Assembly: GCA_029782145.1 (NCBI GenBank)
Contig: JAKOVH010000021.1
Location: forward strand, 62,001-126,000
Source: Actinomycetes bacterium
Lineage (GTDB): Bacteria > Actinomycetota > Acidimicrobiia > Acidimicrobiales > Acidimicrobilacustridaceae
Length of the DNA stretch: 64,000 nt
Direction: 5' to 3'
Shown here: positions 15,268 through 23,663 of the stretch, piece after piece
How positions within the stretch are numbered: the stretch's first letter is position 1
Layout: every line of letters begins with the position of its first letter
Position numbers and translations under genes: made by a program
Notes under the pieces: generated by a model
What the model was told of the DNA's origin: nothing
Database searches by the model: none
The model's input: only the letters and a program-made list of their open reading frames with translations

Positions 15268-16236
15268 TCAGCCGGAGCGGACCTGGCGGCGCAGGTCGTC
15301 GACCCACGACGCCGCCTGCCGCCGGGACTCCTCGACCTCCTGGCGCCGCGCCGGCCCGTGCTCGCCCGCCGCCGGATACGAGCCGAGGAACTTCACGTCG
15401 GCCTGCTTGGCCTTGAGCGAGCGCAGCGCATCGGCCACGACCTCGTCGCTGAGGTGCCCCTCCAGGTCGATGAGGAAGCAGTAGTCGCCGAGCCCCCGGC
15501 CGGTCGGCCGTGACTCGAGCTTGCTGAGGTTGATGCCCCGCGCCGCGAACTCCTGGAGGATCGACAGCAGGCTGCCGGGCTCGTCGGCGCGCTGGAACAC
15601 GACGATGGAGGTCTTGTCGTGGCCGGTGGGGGCGGGGATGCCGTCGCGGGCCACGAGCACGAAGCGGGTCTCGTTCCCGGCGTGGTCCTCGATGGCGTGG
15701 GCGATGACCTCGAGCCCGTAGACCTCGGCCGCCCGACCGGGGGCGATGGCGGCGCCGTGGGGATCGTCGTGCTGGGCCAGCATGCGGGCCGCGTCGGCGG
15801 TCGAGTTGGACGCCTCGGCCTCGGCGAGGGGCAGCTCGCGTGCGAGGAACTTGCGGCACTGCGCCAGGGCGTGCGGGTACGACCACACCCGGGTGATCCG
15901 GTCGATGGTGGTCCCGGGGCGGACCATCAGGTCGAGGTGCACCGGCAGGACGACCTCGCGCTGGATTGGCAGCTCGACGTCGAAGGCCAGGGTGTCCTGG
16001 TTGACGTTGACCGTGCCCTCGATGGCGTTCTCGATGGCCACGAACCCGCAGTCGACGTCGCCGGCCTCGACCGCGTTGAGCACGGCCGAGAAGCTCGGCA
16101 TGGGGATGAGCTTGGCGCTCGCCAGGTCGGGCTGGGTGTGCAGCGCCTGCTCGGTGAACGTGCCGACCGGCCCCAGGAAGGCGATGGTGCGCGTCGCCCA
16201 GTCGTCCGCGGCGGGGGAGGTGGGGGAGGCGCTCAC
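15268..16236 (-). CDS. pheA: prephenate dehydratase
   Basis: 322 residues from GTG 16236. It converts prephenate to phenylpyruvate in phenylalanine synthesis (cytoplasm). The catalytic PDT domain starts at TIAFLGPVGTFTEQAL and includes AIENAIEGTVNVNQDTL and NETRFVLVA, the last carrying the conserved Thr-Arg-Phe. A C-terminal ACT domain (TSIVVFQRADEPGSLLSILQEFAARGINLSKLESRP) gives the ESRP motif of Phe feedback binding. It is a monofunctional enzyme, without chorismate mutase. It follows the PPOX-GAF gene by 41 bp on the same strand. Confidence 0.95.
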   Translation of the reverse strand: MSASPTSPAADDWATRTIAFLGPVGTFTEQALHTQPDLASAKLIPMPSFSAVLNAVEAGDVDCGFVAIENAIEGTVNVNQDTLAFDVELPIQREVVLPVHLDLMVRPGTTIDRITRVWSYPHALAQCRKFLARELPLAEAEASNSTADAARMLAQHDDPHGAAIAPGRAAEVYGLEVIAHAIEDHAGNETRFVLVARDGIPAPTGHDKTSIVVFQRADEPGSLLSILQEFAARGINLSKLESRPTGRGLGDYCFLIDLEGHLSDEVVADALRSLKAKQADVKFLGSYPAAGEHGPARRQEVEESRRQAASWVDDLRRQVRSG

Positions 16237-16277
16237 GACCGCGAGCCTACGGCCTGCCCTCGCCGGCTCGGGGCCGA

Positions 16278-17669
16278 TCAGTCGACCGACTCGAGGTGGA
16301 GCGGGCGGGTGACGACCAGCCGGAACCGGCCCCGTCCGGTCTTCTCGACGCGGATCGGGGCCTGCCGCTCGTCGAGGCGGCGCTTGAGCAGGATGAGCCG
16401 GCTCTCGAAGTTGTCCCGGAACTCGGGCAGCTCGAGCGACGGATCGAGTCGGACCTCCCGGTTGGTGAACTCGGTGCGCCCGTCGGCGGCGTGGCTCTGC
16501 AGCAGCGACCACAGGATGCGGCCGGCGACGCCCTTGATCAGGTAGTCGCCGTCGAGGAACGTGCTGCCGTCGACGGGGAAGTACCGCACCCGCGTCGTGC
16601 CCGTGGCCGGGGGGTCGGGCGGCGCGCCCGCGCCGGCCGGGGCGGAGCTGGTGTCGGCCCGGGCCCTGCTCCGCTCGATCTCGATGGCGCCGGCCAGCAT
16701 GGTGGCGACGATCTCGAGCCGGTGCTCGTCGTGCTCGTCGAAGGCCACGGAGGTCTCGCTCTCGACGACGAGCACACCCACCAGCTCGCCGAGGGCCTGC
16801 GCGGGGACGGCGATCTGGCTGTGGGCCAGCGGGAGCCCGGGCAGCGCGATGTCGCGCCCGGGGGACTGGCCCTCGATCTGCTCGATCGATCGCCGCACGG
16901 TGCCGCCGTACTTGGTCATCTGGTGGAGGTTCCCGACCCGGATGGCTCGACAGCGCGAGGCGGCCACGCCGACCACCCCCTCGCCCACGACCACCTCCGA
17001 GCCGACGCCCTGCTCGTCGTAGCCGTGGCTGGCGATGGTGTAGAGGCGCTCGCCCCGCTCGTCGGCCAGCAACAGGATGCAGTGCGAGTAGGCGAACAGC
17101 TCGGCCAGCGCCCGGACGGCCGTGCCGACGAGGGTGTCGAGGTCGGGACAGCGGCTCACCCGCCGGGTGAGCTCGGCGAGGCGCTCGGCGTCCTGAGCGG
17201 TGGAGGGCGCGTCCGTACCGTCGGCATCGGCGCCGAACTCGGGATCCGACGGCCGGATGCGTGCCGGGTGGCGCTCCACGGAGAGGACCCGGTAGATGTC
17301 GGCCGCCCGCAGGTGGAAGACGTCCTCCATGCCGTACAGGGCGGCGACCGTGTCGACGTCGGCGCGCAGCTGGTCGAAGACGGCCCCGCGCTTCTCGGTG
17401 CGCACGTACTCGACCTCGACGCGGTACTCGTCGTAGCGGACCGGATCGACCATCAGCACGCTGGCGTAGGGGTTCTCGGCCAGGTTCCTGCTGGTCTTCG
17501 AGAAGAACTGGTTGGAGACGGCGATGTGGCCGTCGTCGACCATCCGGACGCGCGACAGGTAGGTGACGTTGGGGACGCCGGCCGCCGAGGCGGTGGCGAT
17601 GACGACCGGCACCACCCCCTCGAAGCAGGTCCGGAGGGTGCCGAGCGGGATCGTCCCCGGTCCGGTCAC
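16278..17669 (-). CDS. PPOX-family flavin/F420-binding domain fused to GAF and winged-helix domains
   Basis: 463 residues, three parts. Residues about 1-140: a split-barrel PPOX-type domain (VVPVVIATASAAGVPNVTYLSRV, SRNLAENPYASVLMVDP). About 165-320: a GAF domain (LAELTRRVSRCPDLDTLVGTAVRALAELF, SHCILLLADERGERLYTIASHGYDEQGVGSEVVVGEGVVGVAA, IAVPAQALGELVGVLVVES). About 365-460: a winged-helix-like unit (DYLIKGVAGRILWSLLQSH, TNREVRLDPS, FRDNFESRLILLKRRLDE, IRVEKTGRGRFRLVV). The set suggests a one-component redox or ligand-responsive regulator, which is inference. GTG 17669 overlaps the stop of the next PPOX gene by 4 bp. Confidence 0.8.
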   Translation of the reverse strand: MTGPGTIPLGTLRTCFEGVVPVVIATASAAGVPNVTYLSRVRMVDDGHIAVSNQFFSKTSRNLAENPYASVLMVDPVRYDEYRVEVEYVRTEKRGAVFDQLRADVDTVAALYGMEDVFHLRAADIYRVLSVERHPARIRPSDPEFGADADGTDAPSTAQDAERLAELTRRVSRCPDLDTLVGTAVRALAELFAYSHCILLLADERGERLYTIASHGYDEQGVGSEVVVGEGVVGVAASRCRAIRVGNLHQMTKYGGTVRRSIEQIEGQSPGRDIALPGLPLAHSQIAVPAQALGELVGVLVVESETSVAFDEHDEHRLEIVATMLAGAIEIERSRARADTSSAPAGAGAPPDPPATGTTRVRYFPVDGSTFLDGDYLIKGVAGRILWSLLQSHAADGRTEFTNREVRLDPSLELPEFRDNFESRLILLKRRLDERQAPIRVEKTGRGRFRLVVTRPLHLESVD

Positions 17670-18181
17670 GACGAGCGCTCCGACAGGGGTCGACCGGCCT
17701 GGGGGCCGGGGGTCTGGTCGTAGACCTCCTCGATGGTGAAGGTGCAGGCCACCAGGTCGTCGGGACGGAGCCGGTCCATCTTCCAGCTCGGCAGGTGGTC
17801 GGTGCGCTCCACGTCGGCGAAGAACCCCTCGCAGTGGTCGGCCGAGTGGGCGAGGTCATCGTCGGTGACCGCGTCGAAGGCCTCGACTCGCCCCTTCAGC
17901 TGGCACGACCGCAGGGTCGGGACGTCGGAGCCGGTGACCGCGATGGCGCCCCCGTCGGCGAGGTGGGCGAGGCGGTCGAGGTCGCCGGCGTCGAGGAGCA
18001 GACGGCTGCGGCCGGTGGTCCCGTCGACCACGATCCCCCATCCGCGGGCGGAGAAGGGCCGTCCGTCGGCGCCCACGGCCCCGACGATCAGCGCCGCCTT
18101 GTCGCTGAGGAAACGCGCCGTGTCGGCCGCCAGGACCACGTCAACCGCCTCTCTGCCGTGGGAGTAGCGAGTTCTTAGCAT
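17666..18181 (-). CDS. pyridoxamine 5'-phosphate oxidase-like (PPOX) protein
   Basis: 171 residues from ATG 18181. The split-barrel flavin/F420-binding fold is indicated by AADTARFLSDKAALIVGAVGADGRPFSARGWGIVVDG and SCQLKGRVEAFDAVTDDD. The absence of the PNPOx C-terminal signature argues against true PdxH. Members of this group bind FMN, F420 or haem; the ligand here is unknown. It is translationally coupled (4-bp GTGA overlap) to the PPOX-GAF-winged-helix gene, so the two PPOX proteins may work together. It is divergent from the HHE gene. Confidence 0.8.
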   Translation of the reverse strand: MLRTRYSHGREAVDVVLAADTARFLSDKAALIVGAVGADGRPFSARGWGIVVDGTTGRSRLLLDAGDLDRLAHLADGGAIAVTGSDVPTLRSCQLKGRVEAFDAVTDDDLAHSADHCEGFFADVERTDHLPSWKMDRLRPDDLVACTFTIEEVYDQTPGPQAGRPLSERSS

Positions 18182-18289
18182 CCGGTGAGGGGTCTTTCAG
18201 CAGCACGCGTGGCGACGGTTCCTCACGATGGTCACAGCACCCCACGCACCGGCCGGCACCCGGGCCGGACCACCGAGACGGAGGAACCC

Positions 18290-19042
18290 ATGACCACCAC
18301 CGACAGCACCATCGACACGACCGGCGACACGACCGGCGACACGACCGACGCCGGCACCGGGCGACCCGCCGCCGTCCCCACCGTCGACCTCTACAAGGAC
18401 ATCCACAAGGGCATCCGTGCCGAGCTGTTCGGCGCCACCCTCGAGGCCGGCTCGCTCGACCCGTCGGACCGCGGCGACCGGCTGCACGTCGCCGGCCGCA
18501 TCGACCGTCTCGTGCACCTCCTGCACTCGCACGCCGAGCACGAGGACACCTCGGTGCAGCCCGCCATCGAGCTGCACGTGCCGGGCGTCGCCGAGCGGAT
18601 CGTGGCCGACCACGAGCTGCTCGACGCCCGCATCGGCGACATCCACGACCTGTCGGTCGTCGTGGCCGACACGTGCGGCCCATCCGCCCGCACCGCGGCC
18701 CACGAGCTGTACCTCGAGCTGGCGTCGTTCACCAGCGCCTACCTCGGCCACATCGACCTCGAGGAGCGGGTCGTGATGCCCGCTCTCGCCGCGGCGCTCG
18801 GGCCGGTGGCCGTGCTCGGGATCCACCAGGCCATCATCGGCTCGATCCCGCCCGCCGAGATGGCCGAGTCGCTGGCGCTGATGATCCCGGCCATGAACGT
18901 CGACGACCGCACCGAGCTGCTCGGCGGCATGCGGGCCGAGGCCCCGGCCGAGGTCTTCGCCGGGGTGTGGGGCCTGGTCGGCTCGGTCCTCGGCCCCTCC
19001 GACGTGGCCGCCCTGGCCGCACGCCTGGGCGTCGACGCCTGA
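18290..19042 (+). CDS. hemerythrin-like HHE-domain protein
   Basis: 250 residues from ATG 18290 with GGAGG upstream. After a Thr/Asp-rich disordered start made of a short DNA repeat (TTGDTTGDTTD), a four-helix HHE domain is seen with metal-ligand motifs: HLLHSHAEHED, DHELLDARIGDIHD, and YLGHIDLEERVVMPAL. HHE proteins bind a di-iron centre and handle oxygen or nitric oxide. The C-terminal half (IIGSIPPAEMAESLALMIPAMN) is common in actinobacterial HHE proteins. It is divergent from two PPOX flavoproteins; a redox link is possible. A long hairpin follows the stop. Confidence 0.85.
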   Translation: MTTTDSTIDTTGDTTGDTTDAGTGRPAAVPTVDLYKDIHKGIRAELFGATLEAGSLDPSDRGDRLHVAGRIDRLVHLLHSHAEHEDTSVQPAIELHVPGVAERIVADHELLDARIGDIHDLSVVVADTCGPSARTAAHELYLELASFTSAYLGHIDLEERVVMPALAAALGPVAVLGIHQAIIGSIPPAEMAESLALMIPAMNVDDRTELLGGMRAEAPAEVFAGVWGLVGSVLGPSDVAALAARLGVDA

Positions 19043-19073
19043 GCCGGCCGTCTCGATTCGCTGCCCGAGCAAC

Positions 19074-19116
19074 GCTGGCTCACCACGGTGCGGAAACCGC
19101 ACCCTGGTGAGCCAGC
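19074..19116 (+). terminator. 20-bp hairpin between the HHE gene and larB
   Basis: Stem 19074-19093 with 19097-19116, one mismatch, loop AAA. It lies 32 bp after the HHE stop and 48 bp before larB. No T-run follows, so it is either a U-less actinobacterial terminator or an RNA-stabilising hairpin. Confidence 0.6.
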
Positions 19117-19163
19117 TTGGACGGTGTGCGGCGGGGCCGCCGGGGATCGGGGAGGATGGGCGG

Positions 19164-19961
19164 ATGGACGAGGCCGCCCTCCGTGAGCTGCTCGACGGCG
19201 TGATGGCCGGCGAGGTCAGCGCCGACGACGCCGTCGCGGCCCTGCGCCGCCTGCCGTTCGCCGACCTCGGCTTCGCCCGCGTCGACCACCACCGCTCGCT
19301 GCGCCAGGGGATGGCCGAGACCGTGTACGGGCCGGGGAAGTCGCCCGAGCAGTGTGCGGCCATCGTGGCCGAGCTGCTGGCCCAGCCGGGGTCGTCGCCC
19401 GTCGTGCTCTCGAGGGCCGACGCCGAGCAGGTGGCCACCGCCGTGGCCGCCAACCCCGACGGCACCGTGGTCGAGGCCGGCCACGGCGACCCGGACCGCC
19501 GCCGCCTGCACACGGTGGTGTGGCGACCGGCGCCCGGGCGGTCGGAGGCCGTCGCCGTGGTCACCGCCGGCACCGCAGACCTCCCGGTGGCCGACGAGTG
19601 CGCCGCCACCCTGGTCGCTCACGGTGTGCGGCCGCTGCGCATCAGCGACGTCGGCGTGGCCGGGCTCCACCGCATCCTCGACGCCGCCGAGGAGCTGGCC
19701 GCCGCCGACGTGGTGGTGGTCGTCGCCGGCATGGAGGGGGCCCTGGCCAGCGTGGTCGGCGGGCTCACCGCCGCGCCGGTGATCGCCGTGCCCACGTCGG
19801 TGGGATACGGCTCGTCGCTGGAGGGGGTCACCGCCCTGCTCGGCATGCTGGCGTCGTGCGCCTCGGGGTTGACCGTCGTCGGCATCGACAACGGCTTCGG
19901 CGCCGCGTGCGCGGTGCTGCGAGCGCTGAACGTGCGCCGGTCGGAGCGGGCCGATGCCTGA
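19164..19961 (+). CDS. larB: nickel-pincer cofactor biosynthesis carboxylase LarB
   Basis: 265 residues from ATG 19164, with GGAGG at 19151-19155. LarB carboxylates and hydrolyses nicotinic acid adenine dinucleotide to pyridinium-3,5-biscarboxylate mononucleotide, the first step of the nickel-pincer nucleotide (NPN) cofactor. The sequence shows the N-terminal helical part (DDAVAALRRLPFADLGFARVDHHRSLRQGMAETVYGPGKSPEQ) and the AIR-carboxylase-like C-terminal domain (AVVTAGTADLPVADECAATL, VVVVAGMEGALASVVGGLTAAPVIAVPTSVGYG). It overlaps larC by 8 bp. larE and a LarA-type racemase are not in the window. Confidence 0.93.
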   Translation: MDEAALRELLDGVMAGEVSADDAVAALRRLPFADLGFARVDHHRSLRQGMAETVYGPGKSPEQCAAIVAELLAQPGSSPVVLSRADAEQVATAVAANPDGTVVEAGHGDPDRRRLHTVVWRPAPGRSEAVAVVTAGTADLPVADECAATLVAHGVRPLRISDVGVAGLHRILDAAEELAAADVVVVVAGMEGALASVVGGLTAAPVIAVPTSVGYGSSLEGVTALLGMLASCASGLTVVGIDNGFGAACAVLRALNVRRSERADA

Positions 19962-21276
19962 GCACGGCCACAGCCACGACCACGATCACGGGCACCGCCA
20001 CCTCGATCCCCAGCCGCACGACCACGGTCGCGGCGAGGGCCACGAGGGAGCGCCGCACACCAGCCCCGGCGCGTGGGCGGGCGTGACCGTCCCCGCGGGC
20101 GGTGGGCCGGGCGCCACGGTGGCGTGGTTCCACTGCTTCTCGGGCATCGCCGGCGACATGGCCCTCGGGGCGCTGCTCGACGCCGGTGCCGACGTCGACG
20201 AGGTGCGCACCATGCTGAAGCGCCTCCCGGTCGACGGCTGGGCGCTGGAGACCGAGACGGTGCTGCGCTCCGGCATCGCCGGCACCAAGGTGCACGTGCG
20301 CACCGAGGCCGACCCTCCGGCCCGCACGGCGGCCGAGGTGGCCGGCATCGTGGCCGAGGCGGGCCTTCCCGACCGCGTGCACCGGCGTGCCCTCGCCACG
20401 TTCCGGGCGCTGGCCGAGGCGGAGGGCCGCCTGCACCGCGAGGACCCGGACGCGGTGCACTTCCACGAGGTCGGGGCCCTCGACGCCATCGTCGACGTCG
20501 TCGGCACGTGCGCGGCGCTGGAGGTGCTCGGGGTCGACGACGTGGCGTCGTCCCCGGTCGCCGACGGCTCGGGCACCGTGCGCGCCGCCCACGGGCAGCT
20601 CCCGGTGCCCGTGCCGGCGGTGGTGGCCCTGCTCGAGGGCGCGCCGACCTACGGCCTCGACATCCCCCGCGAGCTCACGACGCCCACCGGGGCGGCGCTG
20701 CTGGCGGCCAACGTCGTGGAGTGGGGCCCGATGCCGGCGATGGTCGTCGCTTCCTCCGGCTACGGCGCGGGCACCGCCGACCTCGGCGATCGACCGAACC
20801 TCACCCGGGTCGTCGTCGGCCGGCGCAGCGATCCAGGCGGTCGGGTCCCCGGCCAGCCCGTGGTGCTGCTCGAGGCCAACGTCGACGACGTCACCGGGGA
20901 GACCCTCGCCTACGCCGTCGACGCGCTGCTCGCCGCCGGCGCCCACGACGCGTGGGTCACGCCGATCGTGATGAAGAAGGGCCGGCCGGCGCACACCGTC
21001 AGCGTGCTGGCCGAGCCGGCGCTCGCCGCCGACGTACGGGCCGTCCTCGTCCGAGAGACCGGCACGATGGGCGTGCGCGGCACGAACCTCGAGCGTTGGC
21101 CGCAGAGCCGCTCGTTCGACGAGATCCACGTCGACGGTCAGGTCATCCGCATCAAGGTGGCCGGCGAGCGGGTGAAGGCCGAGCACGACGATGCCGCCCG
21201 TGCCGCCCGGGCCCTCGGCCTCCCGCTGCGCGAGGTCGCCCGTCGCGCCGAGCAGGCCTGGCGCGACGCCCACTGA
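19954..21276 (+). CDS. larC: nickel insertion protein LarC
   Basis: 440 residues. LarC is the CTP-dependent nickel-inserting cyclometallase that finishes the NPN cofactor. Motifs: WFHCFSGIAGDMALGALLDAGAD, EDPDAVHFHEVGALDAIVDVVGT, PRELTTPTGAALLAA, and in the C-terminal domain LLEANVDDVTGETLAYAVDALLAAGAHDAWVTPIVMKKGRPAHTVSVL. The N-terminus is extended and His-rich (HGHSHDHDHGHRHLD, then more His to about residue 35), suiting nickel capture. It is a single uninterrupted gene, unlike the Lactobacillus version, which is split and read by frameshift. It is followed by a strong bidirectional hairpin. Confidence 0.93.
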   Translation: MPEHGHSHDHDHGHRHLDPQPHDHGRGEGHEGAPHTSPGAWAGVTVPAGGGPGATVAWFHCFSGIAGDMALGALLDAGADVDEVRTMLKRLPVDGWALETETVLRSGIAGTKVHVRTEADPPARTAAEVAGIVAEAGLPDRVHRRALATFRALAEAEGRLHREDPDAVHFHEVGALDAIVDVVGTCAALEVLGVDDVASSPVADGSGTVRAAHGQLPVPVPAVVALLEGAPTYGLDIPRELTTPTGAALLAANVVEWGPMPAMVVASSGYGAGTADLGDRPNLTRVVVGRRSDPGGRVPGQPVVLLEANVDDVTGETLAYAVDALLAAGAHDAWVTPIVMKKGRPAHTVSVLAEPALAADVRAVLVRETGTMGVRGTNLERWPQSRSFDEIHVDGQVIRIKVAGERVKAEHDDAARAARALGLPLREVARRAEQAWRDAH

Positions 21277-21305
21277 GCCGCCCGGCGCCCCGCCGACGGC
21301 GAACC

Positions 21306-21345
21306 TGTGCCCGATCCTGTTCCCCCAGGGACAGGATCGGGCACA
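21306..21345. terminator. perfect 15-bp hairpin between convergent larC and P450 genes
   Basis: Arms 21306-21320 and 21331-21345 are perfect complements with a 10-base loop TCCCCCAGGG. It lies between two stop codons facing each other (21276 and 21392), the expected place of a bidirectional terminator. No T-run. Confidence 0.6.
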
Positions 21346-21391
21346 AGAACGGCGAGTGGAGGAGTGCGCGCCGGGAGGGAGGAGGGCCGGG

Positions 21392-22612
21392 TCAGGTGGT
21401 GTGGAGGATCATCGGGGCGGCGGTGACGCCGGCGATGATGTTGCTGGCCGAGCGGCCGACCGGCCCCGCCAGCTCGAGGCGGGTGACGCCCCGGTCGAGC
21501 AGGGCGTCGAGCACGGCCGCCACCTCGAGGCGGGCGAGGGCCGCGCCCAGGCAGAAGTGGGCCCCGAAGCCGAAGGCGACGTGGTGGTTGGGCGAGCGGC
21601 CCACGTCGAACGAGCCGGCCGTGGGCCCGAACTCCGCCTCGTCGCGGTTGGCCGAGGCGTACACCATCACGACCGGCTCGCCGGCGGCGACCGGCACCCC
21701 GCCGAGCTCGGTGTCGCGCGTGGCGGTGCGCATGAAGTAGATGACCGCGGTGGTCCAGCGCAGGATCTCCTCCACTGCGCTGGCCACCAGCGACCGGTCG
21801 GCCACCAGGCGGGCCCACTGGTCGGGGTTCTCGGCCAGGGCGACGAGGCCACCGGAGATGGTGTTGCGGGTGGTCTCGTTGCCGGCGACGAGCAGCTGGT
21901 TGAGGAACATGGCCAGCTCGTCGTCGGTGAGCCGGTCGCCGTCGACCTCGGTGGTGGCCAGCTGCCCGATGACGTCGTCCTTGGGCGAGACCCGTGCCTC
22001 GGCCACCAGGCGCATGAGCTCGGCCATCATCTCGGCGTTGAGCGCGGCGCGGCGGGCCTCGTCGGCGTAGATCTCGGTGCCGGGGATGGAGGCCTCCGAC
22101 CAGGCCCACACGTCGTCCCAGCGCTCCTCGGGCAGCCCGAGCAGCTGGGCGATCACCTGCACGGGCAACGGCACGGCCAGAGGCGGCACCACGTCGACCG
22201 CCCGGTCGAGCGGGAGCCGGTCGACGAGCGCCTTGGCCGCCTCGCGCACGGAGGCGTCGAGGGTCTTGACCACCCGGCGCCCGAAGGCCGGCTGCACCAG
22301 CGCCCGGTAGCGGGTGTGGTCCGGCGGGTCGGTGTGCATCATCGTGGGTGGGCTGGCGTACTCGGCGCCGATCTCGAACGTGAGGATGCCCCTGCCCGAG
22401 CAGAACGTCTCGGAGTCGGTGGCGACGGCCATCACCTCGGCGTGGCGGGGGGCCACCCAGAAGCCCTGGGTGGCGTTCCACAGCAGCGGCCCTCTGGCCC
22501 GCAGCTCGGCGTAGTAGGCGACGTGGTCGGCGACGCTGAACTCGACCCCGAGGAACTGGTCGGTCAGCGGCTCGTGGACGTGGCCGGAGCGGTCGGACTC
22601 GACGGTGGTCAT
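21392..22612 (-). CDS. cytochrome P450
   Basis: 406 residues from ATG 22612 with GGGGGAGA upstream. Features: I-helix oxygen-binding motif LLVAGNETTRN, ExxR in EEILRW, and the haem-binding loop FGFGAHFCLGAALAR with the Cys ligand. Length and motifs match soluble bacterial class I P450s (CYP125/CYP124/CYP107-like neighbourhood), which hydroxylate lipids, sterols or terpenes with ferredoxin partners. No ferredoxin gene adjoins it. The substrate is not predictable; the neighbouring desaturase may hint at lipid metabolism. Confidence 0.93.
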   Translation of the reverse strand: MTTVESDRSGHVHEPLTDQFLGVEFSVADHVAYYAELRARGPLLWNATQGFWVAPRHAEVMAVATDSETFCSGRGILTFEIGAEYASPPTMMHTDPPDHTRYRALVQPAFGRRVVKTLDASVREAAKALVDRLPLDRAVDVVPPLAVPLPVQVIAQLLGLPEERWDDVWAWSEASIPGTEIYADEARRAALNAEMMAELMRLVAEARVSPKDDVIGQLATTEVDGDRLTDDELAMFLNQLLVAGNETTRNTISGGLVALAENPDQWARLVADRSLVASAVEEILRWTTAVIYFMRTATRDTELGGVPVAAGEPVVMVYASANRDEAEFGPTAGSFDVGRSPNHHVAFGFGAHFCLGAALARLEVAAVLDALLDRGVTRLELAGPVGRSASNIIAGVTAAPMILHTT

Positions 22613-22643
22613 GGTCTCCCCCTGGCCGGCGCCAGGGCGGCGC

Positions 22644-23600
22644 TCAGCCCGACGACGCAGCCTTCCACAGCTCGCCGTAGCTGCGGTACTCGAGCGGCGG
22701 CGTGACCCAGCCGGAGCGCACCAGCTCCTCGTGGAGGGCGGGCAGGCGCTGGAACGGCACCCCCATGTCGGCGTGGTGGGCCAGGTGCCAGCCGGTGTTG
22801 AACGGCACGATCCAGAAGCGCGGCAGCAGCGACTGGTGCACCACGTGGGTGGTGCGGCGGCGGTCGTCGGAGTGCTCCATGCCGCCGTGCTCGGCCACCG
22901 CTCGCAGCCGGTTGAGCACGCGCCACACCGTCATCCACGGCCCCAGCCACATGACCGGCCACAACCACCAGCGACCCGACAGCAGGCCCATGGCCACGAA
23001 CAGCACCACCTGGGTGCCGACGATGCGCACGGCGAAGGGCCGTGACGACGGCCGGGTGAGGGCGAGCAGCAGGCCCTTGAGGTTCTTCCAGCCCGAGCTG
23101 CCGAGGGCGTCGCGCCGCAGCTTGCGGTGCCACGACGCCTTGGTGACGGGATAGCCGAGGTAGAGGTTGAGGTCGGGCTCGTTGGGTCCCAGCTCGTCGC
23201 GGTGGTGGGCGAAGTGGCTGCGGCGGTAGGCGTCGAAGGGCACGAAGGCGGGGTAGGCGAGCAGCCACCGGCCGACCGTGTCGTTGACCGGCTTCTTGGA
23301 GAACAGCAGCCGGTGGGCGGCCTCGTGGGCGAGGATGGAGAACAGGGCGAAGCCCCGCCCGACCAGCACGAAGGCGGCGGCCCACACCACCAGCGCGGCG
23401 GCCAACGGCAGGGCGGGCGTGAGCCAGCACACCACGGCCAGCAGGCCCATGGTCTGGAGCCACACCGACACCACGTTGAGGACGTTGCGGGCGTTCGGGA
23501 CGCGGCGCAGCTCGTCACGCAGGAAGGGCCGCGGCATGCCGGTGGCGGTGAGGCGGTCGGTGGGCAGCACGTCGGGCAGCGCCTCGGGCGGCGGCACCAT
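22644..23600 (-). CDS. membrane fatty acid desaturase/hydroxylase
   Basis: 318 residues if ATG 23600 is used; ATG 23645 (MRHTWGVG) would add 15 residues. The three histidine clusters of membrane di-iron desaturases are present: HEAAH, HFAHH (in YRRSHFAHH) and HLAHH (in TGWHLAHHADMGVP). Several hydrophobic helices are seen (WLQTMGLLAVVCWLTPALPL, FVLVGRGFALFSILAHEAAH, VVLFVAMGLLS, WLWPVMWLGPW). Such enzymes insert double bonds or hydroxyls in acyl chains or carotenoids at the membrane. The P450 gene follows 31 bp downstream on the same strand. Confidence 0.88.
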   Translation of the reverse strand: MVPPPEALPDVLPTDRLTATGMPRPFLRDELRRVPNARNVLNVVSVWLQTMGLLAVVCWLTPALPLAAALVVWAAAFVLVGRGFALFSILAHEAAHRLLFSKKPVNDTVGRWLLAYPAFVPFDAYRRSHFAHHRDELGPNEPDLNLYLGYPVTKASWHRKLRRDALGSSGWKNLKGLLLALTRPSSRPFAVRIVGTQVVLFVAMGLLSGRWWLWPVMWLGPWMTVWRVLNRLRAVAEHGGMEHSDDRRRTTHVVHQSLLPRFWIVPFNTGWHLAHHADMGVPFQRLPALHEELVRSGWVTPPLEYRSYGELWKAASSG

Positions 23601-23663
23601 CGACGAGCGCGCAACTGCAGGTCCCACGCCCCAAGTGTGCCGCATCCGGGCGAGAATGGCGCC

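Noticed and set aside
15268-17859. An 863-residue open frame on the minus strand running through pheA and the PPOX-GAF gene.
   Set aside because: Only its C-terminal 322 residues (from GTG 16236) look like a protein family (prephenate dehydratase). The upstream part is Arg/Pro-rich shadow coding of the PPOX-GAF gene, which is in another frame with clear domains.
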